64,000 bases of DNA, taken from positions 31,426-95,425 of the forward strand of contig NZ_PJII01000017.1 of the NCBI RefSeq assembly GCF_002929215.1, given 5' to 3'. The notes under the pieces were generated by a model. It searched no databases, had not been told where the DNA came from, and saw only the letters and a program-made list of their open reading frames with translations. This DNA is from Arthrobacter sp. ZGTC412. GTDB taxonomy: Bacteria; Actinomycetota; Actinomycetes; Actinomycetales; Micrococcaceae. The position numbers and the translations under genes are program-made. Shown here in pieces: positions 16,280-24,509 of the stretch. The first letter of the stretch is position 1. The number at the start of each line of letters is the position of its first letter.

Positions 16280-17629
16280 CTAGCCGAAGTTCTTCTGGTG
16301 TGCCTTGATGGCCGCGACGTAGGACTTGGTGTCGTCGTACATGCCGTACTTGCTCACTGAGTACTGGCCCTGGTAGTAGCCGGCGATGGCCGAATCCCTG
16401 TCCTTGCTGGTGGCGAGGAGCTGGCGGATGATCGCCACGCCGGCAGTTGCATTGTCGTACGGGTCCAGGAGGTTCAGCTTCCGACCCACCAGATCCGATG
16501 CCCACTGGCCGGAACTGGGAATGACCTGCATGGTTCCGATGGCATTCGCGGGGGATACCGCGCGCTGGTCGAAGCCGGACTCCTGGTGCGCGAAGGCAAG
16601 GGCAAGCGAAGGTTGCACGCCCATCGCCCGTGCCGTGTCCGCCACGATTCGGCGCATCTGCTCGCGCGAAGGGACCGGCGAAGCGTTCAGGAGTGCCTTG
16701 TTCTTGTTCGCCGAGCTCACCACTGCTGCCGGGTAGCGGAAGCCAAGAAAGGAACTGGGGACCAGCGGCGTGACAGACGCTGCGGGCTGCGGGGCCCGCT
16801 GGCCGGCGCTGGGAAGGGCCAGCTTGTAGCCCGGGTAGATCACCGTGCCCAGGTTCATTCGGTTGGCCGAGAGGAGATCCGCAAGCTTGACACCGTGGCG
16901 CGAGGCAATGCCGGAAAGTGTGTCACCGGCCTTGATGGTGTACGAGCCGGATGCCGGGGCGGCGGCCGAGGAGTTCGCCAGGGGCGCGACAGGAGCGGGG
17001 GCAGCCGGGGCGGAAGCGGAACCGCCGCCGACTTTGATCTTCTGCCCCGGGTAAATGATGGAACGCATGTTGAGGTTGTTCCAGGAGAGGACGTTCGCCA
17101 GGCTCACCCTGTGCTTAGAGGCAATGGCCCCGAGCGTGTCGCCCGGCTTGACGGTGTAGGTGGCACCGGCAGCGGAGGGCGCGGCGGGAGCAGACCCCGA
17201 AGCGGGCGCCGCGGCGGGGGAACCGGAAAGCTTAATTTTCTGCCCGGGGTAAATGACGGTGTTCGCCCGCAGGTTGTTGAGCTTCAGGACGTTGCTGGTG
17301 TTCAGTCCGAACCTGCCTGCAACGGCACTGATTGTGTCGCCCCGGGCGATTGTGTACACGGCCGGAGCCGCCGGCCGTGCCGGCTTGAATGCTGCGGGGA
17401 TGGCCGTGGAGACGGACGACGCCGGGATGACGGCTGCCGTCGCCTGTGCCGCCTGTGCTTTCATGGCGGCGGCGAGGGTGGCCGGGACGGCGCGGGCGAG
17501 CGGTTGGGCCGCGGCGGGCTGGGCGAGGGCCAAGGATGACAATACGACCGCTGGCAGCGCTGCCGTCGTGGCAGCGATCATGGGCAGACTCGGTTTGGGG
17601 GGCTGCTTGGGCGAGCGGGACATCGTCAT
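16280..17629 (-). CDS. Secreted LysM protein with lytic transglycosylase domain
   Basis: A 449-residue exported cell-wall protein. It has an N-terminal signal segment (basic SRSPKQPPKP, then MIAATTAALPAVVLSSLALAQPAAAQP). Three LysM peptidoglycan-binding repeats lie near residues 91-133, 156-198 and 229-271, separated by Ala/Pro linkers. A C-terminal SLT-like domain (about 310-449) has the catalytic-type glutamate in HQESGF near 350 and the IGTMQVIP motif. It probably cleaves or remodels glycan strands. ATG 17629 has GAGGA upstream; the frame extends to 17728, but that part is translated from a repeat array that looks like an operator. It lies in tandem with pknL, with its own terminator. Confidence 0.87.
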   Translation of the reverse strand: MTMSRSPKQPPKPSLPMIAATTAALPAVVLSSLALAQPAAAQPLARAVPATLAAAMKAQAAQATAAVIPASSVSTAIPAAFKPARPAAPAVYTIARGDTISAVAGRFGLNTSNVLKLNNLRANTVIYPGQKIKLSGSPAAAPASGSAPAAPSAAGATYTVKPGDTLGAIASKHRVSLANVLSWNNLNMRSIIYPGQKIKVGGGSASAPAAPAPVAPLANSSAAAPASGSYTIKAGDTLSGIASRHGVKLADLLSANRMNLGTVIYPGYKLALPSAGQRAPQPAASVTPLVPSSFLGFRYPAAVVSSANKNKALLNASPVPSREQMRRIVADTARAMGVQPSLALAFAHQESGFDQRAVSPANAIGTMQVIPSSGQWASDLVGRKLNLLDPYDNATAGVAIIRQLLATSKDRDSAIAGYYQGQYSVSKYGMYDDTKSYVAAIKAHQKNFG

Positions 17630-17692
17630 GGAAAGAATCCTCTTCTCAACTGCGGGCGCGGGCGGGGATGCCGCTGTTATTCCGATACTACT

Positions 17693-17737
17693 GTTACTCG
17701 TGTTATTCGTGTTACGAATGTGATCCATGTGAATCTC
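17693..17737. promoter_or_regulatory. Five-unit 9-bp direct repeat array (MtrA-like operator)
   Basis: The + strand reads GTTACTCGT, GTTATTCGT, GTTACGAAT, GTGATCCAT, GTGAATCTC without gaps, from 17693 to 17737. The first three units are strongly alike. It is 64-108 bp upstream of the LysM start and about 135 bp from the divergent Rv2175c-like gene. GTTAC direct repeats are the recognition element reported for MtrA, which controls cell-wall hydrolase genes in actinobacteria. Confidence 0.5.
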
Positions 17738-17870
17738 TCACGAATTCGTCGCTAGCACAAGAAATTGCGCATTTCCCGCAACCAGCAATTGGCGGAGTGT
17801 CCGCGGCTCAGGGGCGCCCCGATAATGTGCCGACTAGGCGCAACGGCAGGCACCGTGGCAACCTTGATCC

Positions 17871-18224
17871 GTGAGTAATCTTGAAAACCTCGTGGGCGAA
17901 TGGTTGCCCTTGCCGGACGTCGCCAATTTGTTGAATGTTTCCATCACCAAAGTCCATAGCCTGCTTGATGAGCATGCTTTGGCGGCTTTGCGGGTGGGAG
18001 AGCGGAACATCCGTTCGGTCCCGGCTGAATTCATTCAGGACGGCCAGGTGGTGGACAGCCTCAAAGGCACCATAGTTGTACTCGCTGACGCAGGCTACTC
18101 AGACGAGGACCTCATCATCTGGCTTTTCACGCCTGACGAATCACTGCGCGGACGTCCTATCGACGCCCTGCGCGAGGGCCGCAAAACAGAGATCAGGCGC
18201 AGGGCGCAGACTCTGGCCTGGTAG
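17871..18224 (+). CDS. Rv2175c-like DNA-binding protein
   Basis: A 117-residue protein. The N-terminal half carries an excisionase/MerR-like helix-turn-helix (WLPLPDVANLLNVSITKVHSLLDEHALAALRVGERNIRSVPAEF). The C-terminal domain matches the Rv2175c group (VLADAGYSDEDLIIWLFTPDESLRGRPIDALREGRKTEIRRRAQTLAW). In M. tuberculosis Rv2175c is phosphorylated by PknL, which removes its DNA binding. The kinase gene lies 1.7 kb away here, so the pair is conserved. It starts with GTG and no ribosome binding site is obvious. Its target DNA is unknown; the adjacent repeat array is one candidate. Confidence 0.85.
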   Translation: MSNLENLVGEWLPLPDVANLLNVSITKVHSLLDEHALAALRVGERNIRSVPAEFIQDGQVVDSLKGTIVVLADAGYSDEDLIIWLFTPDESLRGRPIDALREGRKTEIRRRAQTLAW

Positions 18225-18247
18225 CTGTCGAACTGAAGCCGACCGAT

Positions 18248-19342
18248 TCAGGAGGCGCGGCTGACGGTGGCTTCAGCCAACCTCCGCAACGCGGTTTTTG
18301 GCAGTTCGTCCAGGGGAAGTGCTTCGAGGGCATCGAATGCTGCCGCGCCGAATTCGTTGATGAGGACTTCGGTGGCCTGCAAAGCTCCCGATTCTTCGAT
18401 AATCCGGCGGATTTCAAGAATGTCCCCATCGGCAAGGCCGGGGCTGCCCAGCCTGGCGTCGATGAAGGCGGATTCGGCCTCGGACGCCTGGTCCAGGGCC
18501 AGCGCCACCAGTACGGTCCGCTTGCCTTCGCGGAGGTCGTCCCCGGCAGGCTTGCCCGTAGTGAGCGGATCCCCGAAGACCCCCAGCACGTCGTCACGAA
18601 GCTGGAAGGCCTCGCCAAGGGGCAATGCGAAGGCCGAGTAGCCGCGGAGCAGTTCGTTCGAAGCGCCGGCGAGTGCTCCGCCCAGCGCCAGCGGGTGCTC
18701 CGTTGAATACTTGGCTGACTTGAACCTGATGATCGACTGCGCCCTGCTGACGGCGCCTGCCCGGTCCCGTACAGGACCGGCCACTTCCTCCAGGATGTCC
18801 AGGTACTGCCCGGCCATCACCTCTGCGCGCATAAGGTTGAAGATCAGCCGTGCCCGGCTGCCCGCAGCAGCCCGCTCGCCGATATCCGTGAAGGCTTCTT
18901 CGCTGAACGAGAGGCAGAGGTCCCCGGCGAGGATTGCGGCGGCCTGCCCGAACCGCTCGCTGTCCAGTGCCCAGCCGCGGGTGCCATGCAGCTGGCTGAA
19001 GCGGCGGTGGACGCTGGGTCCGCCACGCCGGGTGTCCGAGCGGTCGATGATGTCATCGTGGATCAACGCGGCAGCCTGGAACAATTCCAACGCCGCTCCG
19101 GCTGTCACTACCTGCTGCGCGGACGGGTCACCGCCGGCGCCACGCCATCCCCAATAGCACATGAGCGCACGGAGGCGCTTTCCGCCGGTCACCAGATTGG
19201 AGATGGAACCCATGATGGGTTCGATGTCCGGAGAGATGGCGGACATGATGGACTGCCTGGACGTGAGGAAGTCAGTCAGTTCGCCGGCCACTGCCGCAAC
19301 GAAGGCGGCCTGTTCATTCCTTAGCTGCTCAGCCGCCGTCAC
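18248..19342 (-). CDS. idsA: Polyprenyl (geranylgeranyl-type) diphosphate synthase
   Basis: A trans-isoprenyl diphosphate synthase of 364 residues that adds isopentenyl diphosphate units to allylic diphosphates. The first aspartate-rich motif is ALIHDDIIDRSDTRRGGPSVHRRF (near 92) and the second is LRDDVLGVFGDPLTTGKPAGDD (near 247). Sequence and place (Rv2173 idsA2 neighbourhood) suggest a short- or medium-chain synthase feeding menaquinone, carotenoid or polyprenyl carrier pathways; chain length cannot be read safely. The GTG start overlaps the end of the upstream lipoprotein gene by 4 bases, so the two form an operon. Confidence 0.9.
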   Translation of the reverse strand: MTAAEQLRNEQAAFVAAVAGELTDFLTSRQSIMSAISPDIEPIMGSISNLVTGGKRLRALMCYWGWRGAGGDPSAQQVVTAGAALELFQAAALIHDDIIDRSDTRRGGPSVHRRFSQLHGTRGWALDSERFGQAAAILAGDLCLSFSEEAFTDIGERAAAGSRARLIFNLMRAEVMAGQYLDILEEVAGPVRDRAGAVSRAQSIIRFKSAKYSTEHPLALGGALAGASNELLRGYSAFALPLGEAFQLRDDVLGVFGDPLTTGKPAGDDLREGKRTVLVALALDQASEAESAFIDARLGSPGLADGDILEIRRIIEESGALQATEVLINEFGAAAFDALEALPLDELPKTALRRLAEATVSRAS

Positions 19343-19866
19343 TTGGCTGACTCAGCTGCCACGTTGGCGCCGATGGTAAAGGTGACGACGCCGGGCGCTT
19401 CCACGGCGGAAAGATTGACCGTCTCGTTGTCTCCCCGGACGAAGTCCTTCGATGCGACCTTCCCCACGGCCTCACCGGGGACTGCCTTGAACCCGCGCGC
19501 CTCCAGTTTCTTGGTGTAGAAATCCAGGACGGCCGCAGGGGGCGAGGTAATGGTGGCAACCAAGGCAGCGGTGGCCGGCGTCGACGCCTTATCGAAGCTG
19601 CTGGAGACCACGCTCGCACCCGGCATGAGCGGCAGGAGCTGCTTGGGGAAACCTTCGACGAAGGCACCTACCGTTGCGGAGGTGTTGGGCGAGGCGGAGG
19701 GACTGGCCGAGGCCGTCATGGTGGACTGGACAGTTTCCGCCGCAGAGGCGGAGACGGTGGGATCCGGTGTTCCTGAGGGCGTTGGGGTGCAGGCAGCGAG
19801 GGCCAGTGCTGCCCCGGCAGCGCAAGCGGCCAGGGCTGCTGGCTTAAGGTTTCCAATGACCGTCAC
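19339..19866 (-). CDS. Putative lipoprotein
   Basis: A 175-residue exported protein of unknown function. The signal peptide ends in a lipobox (ALALAAC, cysteine near residue 25), followed by a Ser/Thr/Pro-rich linker and a globular part (VGAFVEGFPKQLLPLMPGA, then FYTKKLEARGFK). The frame runs on to 19947, but GTG 19866 has AGGAGGA 8 nt upstream and puts the signal peptide at the N-terminus, so it is chosen. First gene of an operon with the polyprenyl synthase, divergent from dinB. Confidence 0.78.
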   Translation of the reverse strand: MTVIGNLKPAALAACAAGAALALAACTPTPSGTPDPTVSASAAETVQSTMTASASPSASPNTSATVGAFVEGFPKQLLPLMPGASVVSSSFDKASTPATAALVATITSPPAAVLDFYTKKLEARGFKAVPGEAVGKVASKDFVRGDNETVNLSAVEAPGVVTFTIGANVAAESAK

Positions 19867-19927
19867 AGGGACATTCCTCCTGGTGTAGATGCCGGATTCA
19901 GCCTCCAGTTTAGTCAGTACAAAGCGA

Positions 19928-19943
19928 TAGGATTGCAGCCGTG
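19928..19943 (+). promoter_or_regulatory. Leaderless promoter of dinB
   Basis: TAGGAT (19928-19933) lies 7 nt before the GTG at 19941; no ribosome binding site is present. I see no LexA-type box in the short divergent region. Confidence 0.5.
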
Positions 19944-21164
19944 GCACCTGTTGGGACGAACGAGCCGGCCGGAGCAGGCCTCCGGCGCCGCAGGCGCAAC
20001 TGCATCATGCACGTGGACATGGACGCCTTCTTCGTTACCGTGGAACTCCGCACGAGGCCCGAACTCAGGGGCAGGCCCGTCATCGTTGGCTATCCGGCAG
20101 AGCGCTCGGTGGTCCTGTCGGCGTCGTACGAAGCCAGGGCGTTCGGCGTCAAGTCGGCCATGCCCATGGCGGTGGCTATGCGCATGTGCCCCCAGGCAGT
20201 AATCATCGAGCCGCGGCACAAGGTGTACTACGAGGTATCCGCCCAGCTGATGGCAATCTTCGAATCTGTCACGGAACTGGTGGAGCCGCTCAGCGTTGAT
20301 GAAGCATTCCTGGATGTGAGTGGCGCTATACGCCGGCTGGGCCCGCCGCGGGCCATCGGTGAGCTGATCCGGAGCAGGGTAGCCACGGAACTGGGCATCA
20401 CCGCGTCCGTGGGGATTGCTGAAACAAAGTTTGTGGCAAAAATTGCCTCCACCCGCTGCAAACCTGACGGCCTGCTCCTGATTACGCCGGATGAAACCGT
20501 TCCCTACCTCCACAGCCTGCCCGTCGGGGCCCTCTGGGGCGTGGGCGCGAAAACCACCGATGTCCTGGCGAGGATGGGCATTAAAACGGTAGCGGACCTG
20601 GCCGCCACACCGGCCTCCTCCCTCAAGAAGATGCTCGGCGCCACAGGAGTCCACGTACACCAGCTCGCGTGGGGAATAGACCCGCGTCCCGTGACACCAG
20701 TCCGTCTTGAGAAGAGCATCGGGGCTGAAGAAACCTTCGCCGTGGATACCGCCGACGACGCCCTCCTCCACCGGGAGCTGCTACGGCTTTCGCATCGCAC
20801 CGCAGAGCGGCTGCGGAGTTCGGGCATGGTGTCCCGGACCATCGCCCTGAAGCTGCGGTTCGCGGATTTCTCAACCATCACGCGCAGCCGGACCGTCCAA
20901 ACGCCTGTGGACAGTGCGCAGCTCATCTATGCAGTGGCGTTACAGCTCCTGGACTCCGTGGACAGGCCGATGACCGTCCGGCTGGTAGGTGTGCGTGCGG
21001 AGCAGCTCGAAGAAACCGCGCGCACCTCGCTTCAGCTGAGCATCGACCGGAGGGATGACAACTGGCGCGCCGCAGAGCAGGCTGTGGACCAGGTAGCCCG
21101 CAAATTTGGCGGTAAGTCGGTTCTCCCTGCCCGGCTCCTGGAACCAGGGAGCGGGGCCGGATAA
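19941..21164 (+). CDS. dinB: DNA polymerase IV (Y-family)
   Basis: A translesion polymerase of 407 residues. The catalytic motif MHVDMDAFFVTVEL is near residue 24 (metal aspartates and the steric-gate aromatic). SVVLSASYEARAFGVKSAMPMA follows, then the SVDEAFLDVSG motif near 117 with the two carboxylates. Helix-hairpin-helix and thumb regions and a little-finger domain end near residue 370. A QLSI stretch near residue 358 could be the sliding-clamp contact. An inner ATG at 20007 would remove 22 basic residues; GTG 19941 is kept because of the -10 spacing. Single gene, divergent from the lipoprotein operon. Confidence 0.92.
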   Translation: MAPVGTNEPAGAGLRRRRRNCIMHVDMDAFFVTVELRTRPELRGRPVIVGYPAERSVVLSASYEARAFGVKSAMPMAVAMRMCPQAVIIEPRHKVYYEVSAQLMAIFESVTELVEPLSVDEAFLDVSGAIRRLGPPRAIGELIRSRVATELGITASVGIAETKFVAKIASTRCKPDGLLLITPDETVPYLHSLPVGALWGVGAKTTDVLARMGIKTVADLAATPASSLKKMLGATGVHVHQLAWGIDPRPVTPVRLEKSIGAEETFAVDTADDALLHRELLRLSHRTAERLRSSGMVSRTIALKLRFADFSTITRSRTVQTPVDSAQLIYAVALQLLDSVDRPMTVRLVGVRAEQLEETARTSLQLSIDRRDDNWRAAEQAVDQVARKFGGKSVLPARLLEPGSGAG

Positions 21165-21439
21165 ACCCGGCAGATAAGCGGCGAGGAGAGCGCCGGGAAA
21201 GTCATTGCCGTCTTTCAGAACGGCCGTGAACAAACTATCCTTATAGATACGAAGTTTTTGAGTGACTGGACTTACTACCGGGCTCTCTTGGACATGCTTC
21301 CGCTCCGGATTCGTATGCCGGCGTTGCCGTTTATCGCCACAGCAGGCGGGTACGGGAACCACCAGGGCATACCAGACGTTATCCGAGCAGAAGTACTGGC
21401 TGGGACCAGCCCGGACGTTGGCCTACAAAGGAGGTCGTG

Positions 21440-21814
21440 ATGCCGCTGTCGGAGCACGAACAGAAGCTGCTGGAGCAGCTGGAGAAGCAGCTTCACGAGG
21501 ATGATCCAAAGTTCGCGAATTCCATGGGGTCGGACCCCGGGCGTTCGTGGTCGACGAGGCACGTCGTGATCGGCGTCCTTGGTGCGCTGGCCGGCATCTT
21601 CCTCTTACTGGTGGGCGTCACCCTCCAGAATATCTTCGTAGGTGTCCTGGGCTTCATTGTGATGGGCGGCGGCGTCTACTTCGCCACGATGCGGAGCAGT
21701 TCGTCGGCAGCGAAGGGAACCAAGCCCGGTACGGGCAAAGCCGGCAAGCAGCGGAGCTCCTTCATGAGCAGCCTCGAGGAACGCTGGGATGAGAGGCGCA
21801 GGGGCGAGCCCTAG
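21440..21814 (+). CDS. DUF3040 small membrane protein
   Basis: A 124-residue protein of a family widespread next to the dcw cluster in actinobacteria. It starts with the family signature MPLSEHEQKLLEQLEKQL. Two hydrophobic segments follow at about 50-70 (VIGVLGALAGIFLLLVGVTL) and 72-90 (IFVGVLGFIVMGGGVYFAT), then a basic tail (KQRSSF, EERWDERRRGEP). No biochemical role is established. AAAGGAGG (21427-21434) directs translation to ATG 21440 or the adjacent GTG 21437. A hairpin terminator follows. Confidence 0.85.
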   Translation: MPLSEHEQKLLEQLEKQLHEDDPKFANSMGSDPGRSWSTRHVVIGVLGALAGIFLLLVGVTLQNIFVGVLGFIVMGGGVYFATMRSSSSAAKGTKPGTGKAGKQRSSFMSSLEERWDERRRGEP

Positions 21815-21886
21815 CCTTTCCGGCGTCCGCTGATCCGGACGCCCACGGCACACCACTTTGCTCCCCCTGAATCGGGGAGTGCGCCC

Positions 21887-21912
21887 AAAAGACCTGCTTC
21901 GGCGGGTCTTTT
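21887..21912 (+). terminator. Terminator of the DUF3040 gene
   Basis: AAAAGACCTGC, loop TTCG, GCGGGTCTTTT: an 11-bp stem with one G-T pair, a stable tetraloop and a U-tract. Symmetric A/T ends allow use in both directions. Confidence 0.85.
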
Positions 21913-22090
21913 CGCGTTTAACCCGCCTCCAGCACCCGGTAGCACCGACCCTTCGATCCCTGGGGCGGCGCTTCGCCCCTCCGCGGGGCCTATGCGGAGC
22001 GAAAGTCCTCCACTTCCCACCAGCAGCGCATTTCCGCGTCTTTTAGGGCCCGTTTTCCCAAAAATCGCGCCGTTCCTCGCGCCGTTCACG

Positions 22091-22120
22091 TTGACTGTGG
22101 TGGAAAGTGGAGTAATGTGG
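22091..22120 (+). promoter_or_regulatory. dcw promoter with MraZ operator (three GTGG repeats, 10-bp period)
   Basis: TTGACT (22091-22096) and TAATGT (22113-22118) are 16 bp apart. GTGG recurs at 22097, 22107 and 22117, exactly 10 bp apart, overlaying the spacer and -10. Direct GTGG or TGGG repeats at one helical turn are the known MraZ recognition pattern, so mraZ should repress its own operon. Confidence 0.7.
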
Positions 22121-22187
22121 AGGACATAAGAGGGTGGTTGCAACATAGGGGATGTGCAGTTCCTGACATCGGACAGGCGGTGGGCCA

Positions 22188-22616
22188 GTGTTTCTGGGCA
22201 CGCATTCGCCACGTCTGGATGAAAAGGGGCGGATCATTCTCCCCGCTAAGTTCCGGGAGGAACTTGCCAGCGGACTGGTCCTCACAAGGGGCCAGGAACG
22301 TTGCATCTACGTCTTCAGCGAGAAGGAATTTGCCCGGGTTCACGAGCAAATGCGGGAGGCCCCAATCTCCTCAAAACAGGCGCGGGACTACATCCGCGTT
22401 TTTCTCTCTGGGGCCTCTGACGAGGTACCTGACAAGCAGGGGCGCGTGACTATTCCGCCGGCGCTCCGGGAGTACGCAGGGCTCGGGAGGGAACTGGCCG
22501 TCATCGGCGCCGGGACCCGCGCCGAGATCTGGGACGCCCAGGCTTGGAATGAGTACCTCGCGGAGAAGGAGACCGCCTTCTCTGAAACCGATGATCCCAT
22601 TCCGGGCATTCTCTGA
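22188..22616 (+). CDS. mraZ: Transcriptional regulator MraZ
   Basis: A 142-residue AbrB-fold protein with two SpoVT-like repeats. Each carries the DxxxR signature: [16 protein letters not shown] at about 10-25 and [18 protein letters not shown] at about 84-101. It forms rings and binds GTGG-type repeats upstream of itself, as seen here. First gene of the dcw cluster. GTG start. The gap of 167 bases to rsmH is longer than elsewhere in the cluster. Confidence 0.95.
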   Translation: MFLGTHSPRLDEKGRIILPAKFREELASGLVLTRGQERCIYVFSEKEFARVHEQMREAPISSKQARDYIRVFLSGASDEVPDKQGRVTIPPALREYAGLGRELAVIGAGTRAEIWDAQAWNEYLAEKETAFSETDDPIPGIL

Positions 22617-22783
22617 CCGGAACAGGACAGCGGGCATTTTTCTTGGCTGAGATCTCCAGCCGGCCCGTCGGCTGGCCAACCTGGCTCACTTCCCCGGAGC
22701 CAGGCGGGCAGGACGATAGGCGCGGATGGGGATCTGGGCCAAGAACCATTCCAGGTGACAGCGACGGCGAGAGAGGACGAGGC

Positions 22784-23776
22784 ATGAATGATCAACCGAA
22801 GCCCACGTCTGAACGCCATGTGCCGGTCCTGCGGGACCGGTGCATCAATTTGTTGACGCCCGGATTCGAAGCTGCCAGGAGCCGCGGCGAAACCCCGGTG
22901 GCCATCGATGCCACGCTTGGGATGGGCGGCCACTCCGAAACAATGCTGCAGCGGTTTCCGGACCTCCACCTGATCGGCATCGATCGGGATGAAGAAGCCC
23001 TTGCTCTGGCAGGCGAGCGGCTGGCGCCCTTTGAGGCGCGGACAGATCTGGTCCACGCCGTCTATGACGAAATCGAAGAAGTCATCGCTGACCTGGGCGT
23101 GCCCGAAGTCCACGGAATTCTCATGGACCTGGGCGTTTCCTCGCTCCAGTTGGATGAGCGCGAACGGGGCTTCGCGTATTCCTTCGACGCGCCGCTGGAC
23201 ATGCGGATGGACACCAGCCGCGGGCAGACTGCCGCCGACGTCGTCAACAACTACAGCGAAGAGGAACTCGTCCGGATCATCCGGAAGTGGGGCGAGGAGA
23301 AGTTCGCCGGACGCATCGCGAACAGGATCGTCGCCTCCCGGGCCATCAAGCCCTTCAGCACCACGGGCGAGCTGGTGGAGCAGATCCGGGCCGTCGTTCC
23401 GGCGGGAGCGGCCAAGTCGGGCGGCCACCCCGCCAAGAGGACATTCCAGGCCCTGCGGATCGAGGTCAATGAGGAGCTCGACGTACTGGAACGCGCCGTT
23501 CCGGCAGCCGTGAAGGCCACAGCACTGGGCGGCCGCATTGTGGTCATGTCCTATCACTCGCTGGAGGACAAGATCGTCAAGGCAGTTTTCCAGGCCCGTT
23601 CCAAATCCTCCGCCCCACTCGGCTTTCCGGTTGAGCTGGAAGAGCATAAACCCGAACTGAAGACCCTGACCAAAGGCACCGAGGTGCCAACCGCCGTCGA
23701 AATCGCCGAAAATCCCCGCGCTGCCTCAGCAAGGCTTCGTGCTGTGGAACGTATCCGAACCAGGAGAGCTCAATGA
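22784..23776 (+). CDS. rsmH: 16S rRNA (cytosine1402-N4)-methyltransferase
   Basis: A SAM-dependent methyltransferase of 330 residues that modifies C1402 of 16S rRNA. Residues seen: [13 protein letters not shown] at the N-terminus, [16 protein letters not shown] (SAM site), [12 protein letters not shown], the substrate-side [29 protein letters not shown], and the C-terminal [11 protein letters not shown]. The frame extends upstream to 22643, but ATG 22784 matches the family N-terminus and has GAGAGGA nearby. Its TGA overlaps the ftsL start (ATGA). Confidence 0.95.
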   Translation: MNDQPKPTSERHVPVLRDRCINLLTPGFEAARSRGETPVAIDATLGMGGHSETMLQRFPDLHLIGIDRDEEALALAGERLAPFEARTDLVHAVYDEIEEVIADLGVPEVHGILMDLGVSSLQLDERERGFAYSFDAPLDMRMDTSRGQTAADVVNNYSEEELVRIIRKWGEEKFAGRIANRIVASRAIKPFSTTGELVEQIRAVVPAGAAKSGGHPAKRTFQALRIEVNEELDVLERAVPAAVKATALGGRIVVMSYHSLEDKIVKAVFQARSKSSAPLGFPVELEEHKPELKTLTKGTEVPTAVEIAENPRAASARLRAVERIRTRRAQ

Positions 23777-24462
23777 GCACCGCTGCCGTGAAGAACTTTC
23801 CCGTCGTTTCCGGTTCGGCGGCCAAGCAGCTTCCTGCGGGTTCGCCGGCCGGGCCGCGCCGGAGCCGCACTCCGCTGTCCGTAGTCCGGACCCTTCCCCG
23901 CAAGCGCCGCGCCCCCTTCGTGGTGCTGTGCTTTGCCATGCTTGCCGTGGCCCTGATCGCCGTTCTCGTCCTGAACATCTCGGTTTCCACGGCGCAGTAC
24001 CAGTTGGTGGAACTCCGTGCCAGGCAGAGCACGCTGACGAAACAGAACCAGGACCTCACCCAGCAGGTCCAGAACTTTGAAGCACCCCAAAACCTCGCGG
24101 CACAGGCGACGAAGCTGGGGATGGTGCCTTCCACCGTTAAGGGCCAGATTGACCTGTCCACCCTTTCCGTTACAGGCAAGGCAACCCCGGCTGCCAAGGA
24201 CGGCGCAGCCGGAGCCGTCATTCCGGCGCCTGCTGTCGCCGGCCAGCTCACCGTGGTTCCGCCACCGAGCAAACGGGATCCGCTGGAAGCCCGCAAACCC
24301 GTCGAGGAGGCCCCGGCAGCAGCCCCCGCGGCCGCAAAGACCAAACCGGCCCCTGACGCAACAACAACCCGTACCCCGCCGTCATCCGCTCCGGCTGTAC
24401 CGCCCGTGGAGCTCCACGGCGGATCGGTACCCGCACCAGAGCAGAAGGTCCCCGGACAGTAA
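23773..24462 (+). CDS. ftsL: FtsL-like cell division protein
   Basis: A 229-residue bitopic membrane protein. It has a basic cytoplasmic N-terminus (to about residue 50), one TM segment ([22 protein letters not shown], about 52-73), then a coiled coil ([27 protein letters not shown]) and a region ALA.QA.KLGMVPS like the septum initiator fold. The last 90 residues are low-complexity Ala/Pro/Lys, unusually long for FtsL. Place between rsmH and ftsI, plus topology, gives the name; sequence conservation in FtsL is weak. It should recruit the FtsW-FtsI synthase with FtsQ. Confidence 0.82.
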   Translation: MSTAAVKNFPVVSGSAAKQLPAGSPAGPRRSRTPLSVVRTLPRKRRAPFVVLCFAMLAVALIAVLVLNISVSTAQYQLVELRARQSTLTKQNQDLTQQVQNFEAPQNLAAQATKLGMVPSTVKGQIDLSTLSVTGKATPAAKDGAAGAVIPAPAVAGQLTVVPPPSKRDPLEARKPVEEAPAAAPAAAKTKPAPDATTTRTPPSSAPAVPPVELHGGSVPAPEQKVPGQ

Positions 24463-24509
24463 GAGGCAGGTCGGACAGGCAACAAGGTCGAGCAGCAAGG
24501 AATATCACG

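Larger units (their letters stand above)
21815..22187. other. Intergenic region before mraZ
   Basis: No gene. It holds the DUF3040 terminator (21887-21912) and two smaller hairpins (GGGGCG/CGCCCC at 21962-21979; CTCCGC/GCGGAG at 21979-21999). The dcw promoter with MraZ-type repeats (22091-22120) follows, and then a 60-70-nt untranslated leader. Confidence 0.6.

Noticed and set aside
17630-17728. N-terminal extension of the LysM protein (Asn/Thr/Ser-rich)
   Set aside because: It is the translation of the 9-bp repeat array and upstream DNA; ATG 17629 has a ribosome binding site and gives a proper signal peptide.
22643-22783. Upstream extension of rsmH
   Set aside because: Not like the RsmH N-terminus; ATG 22784 with purine-rich site fits the family.
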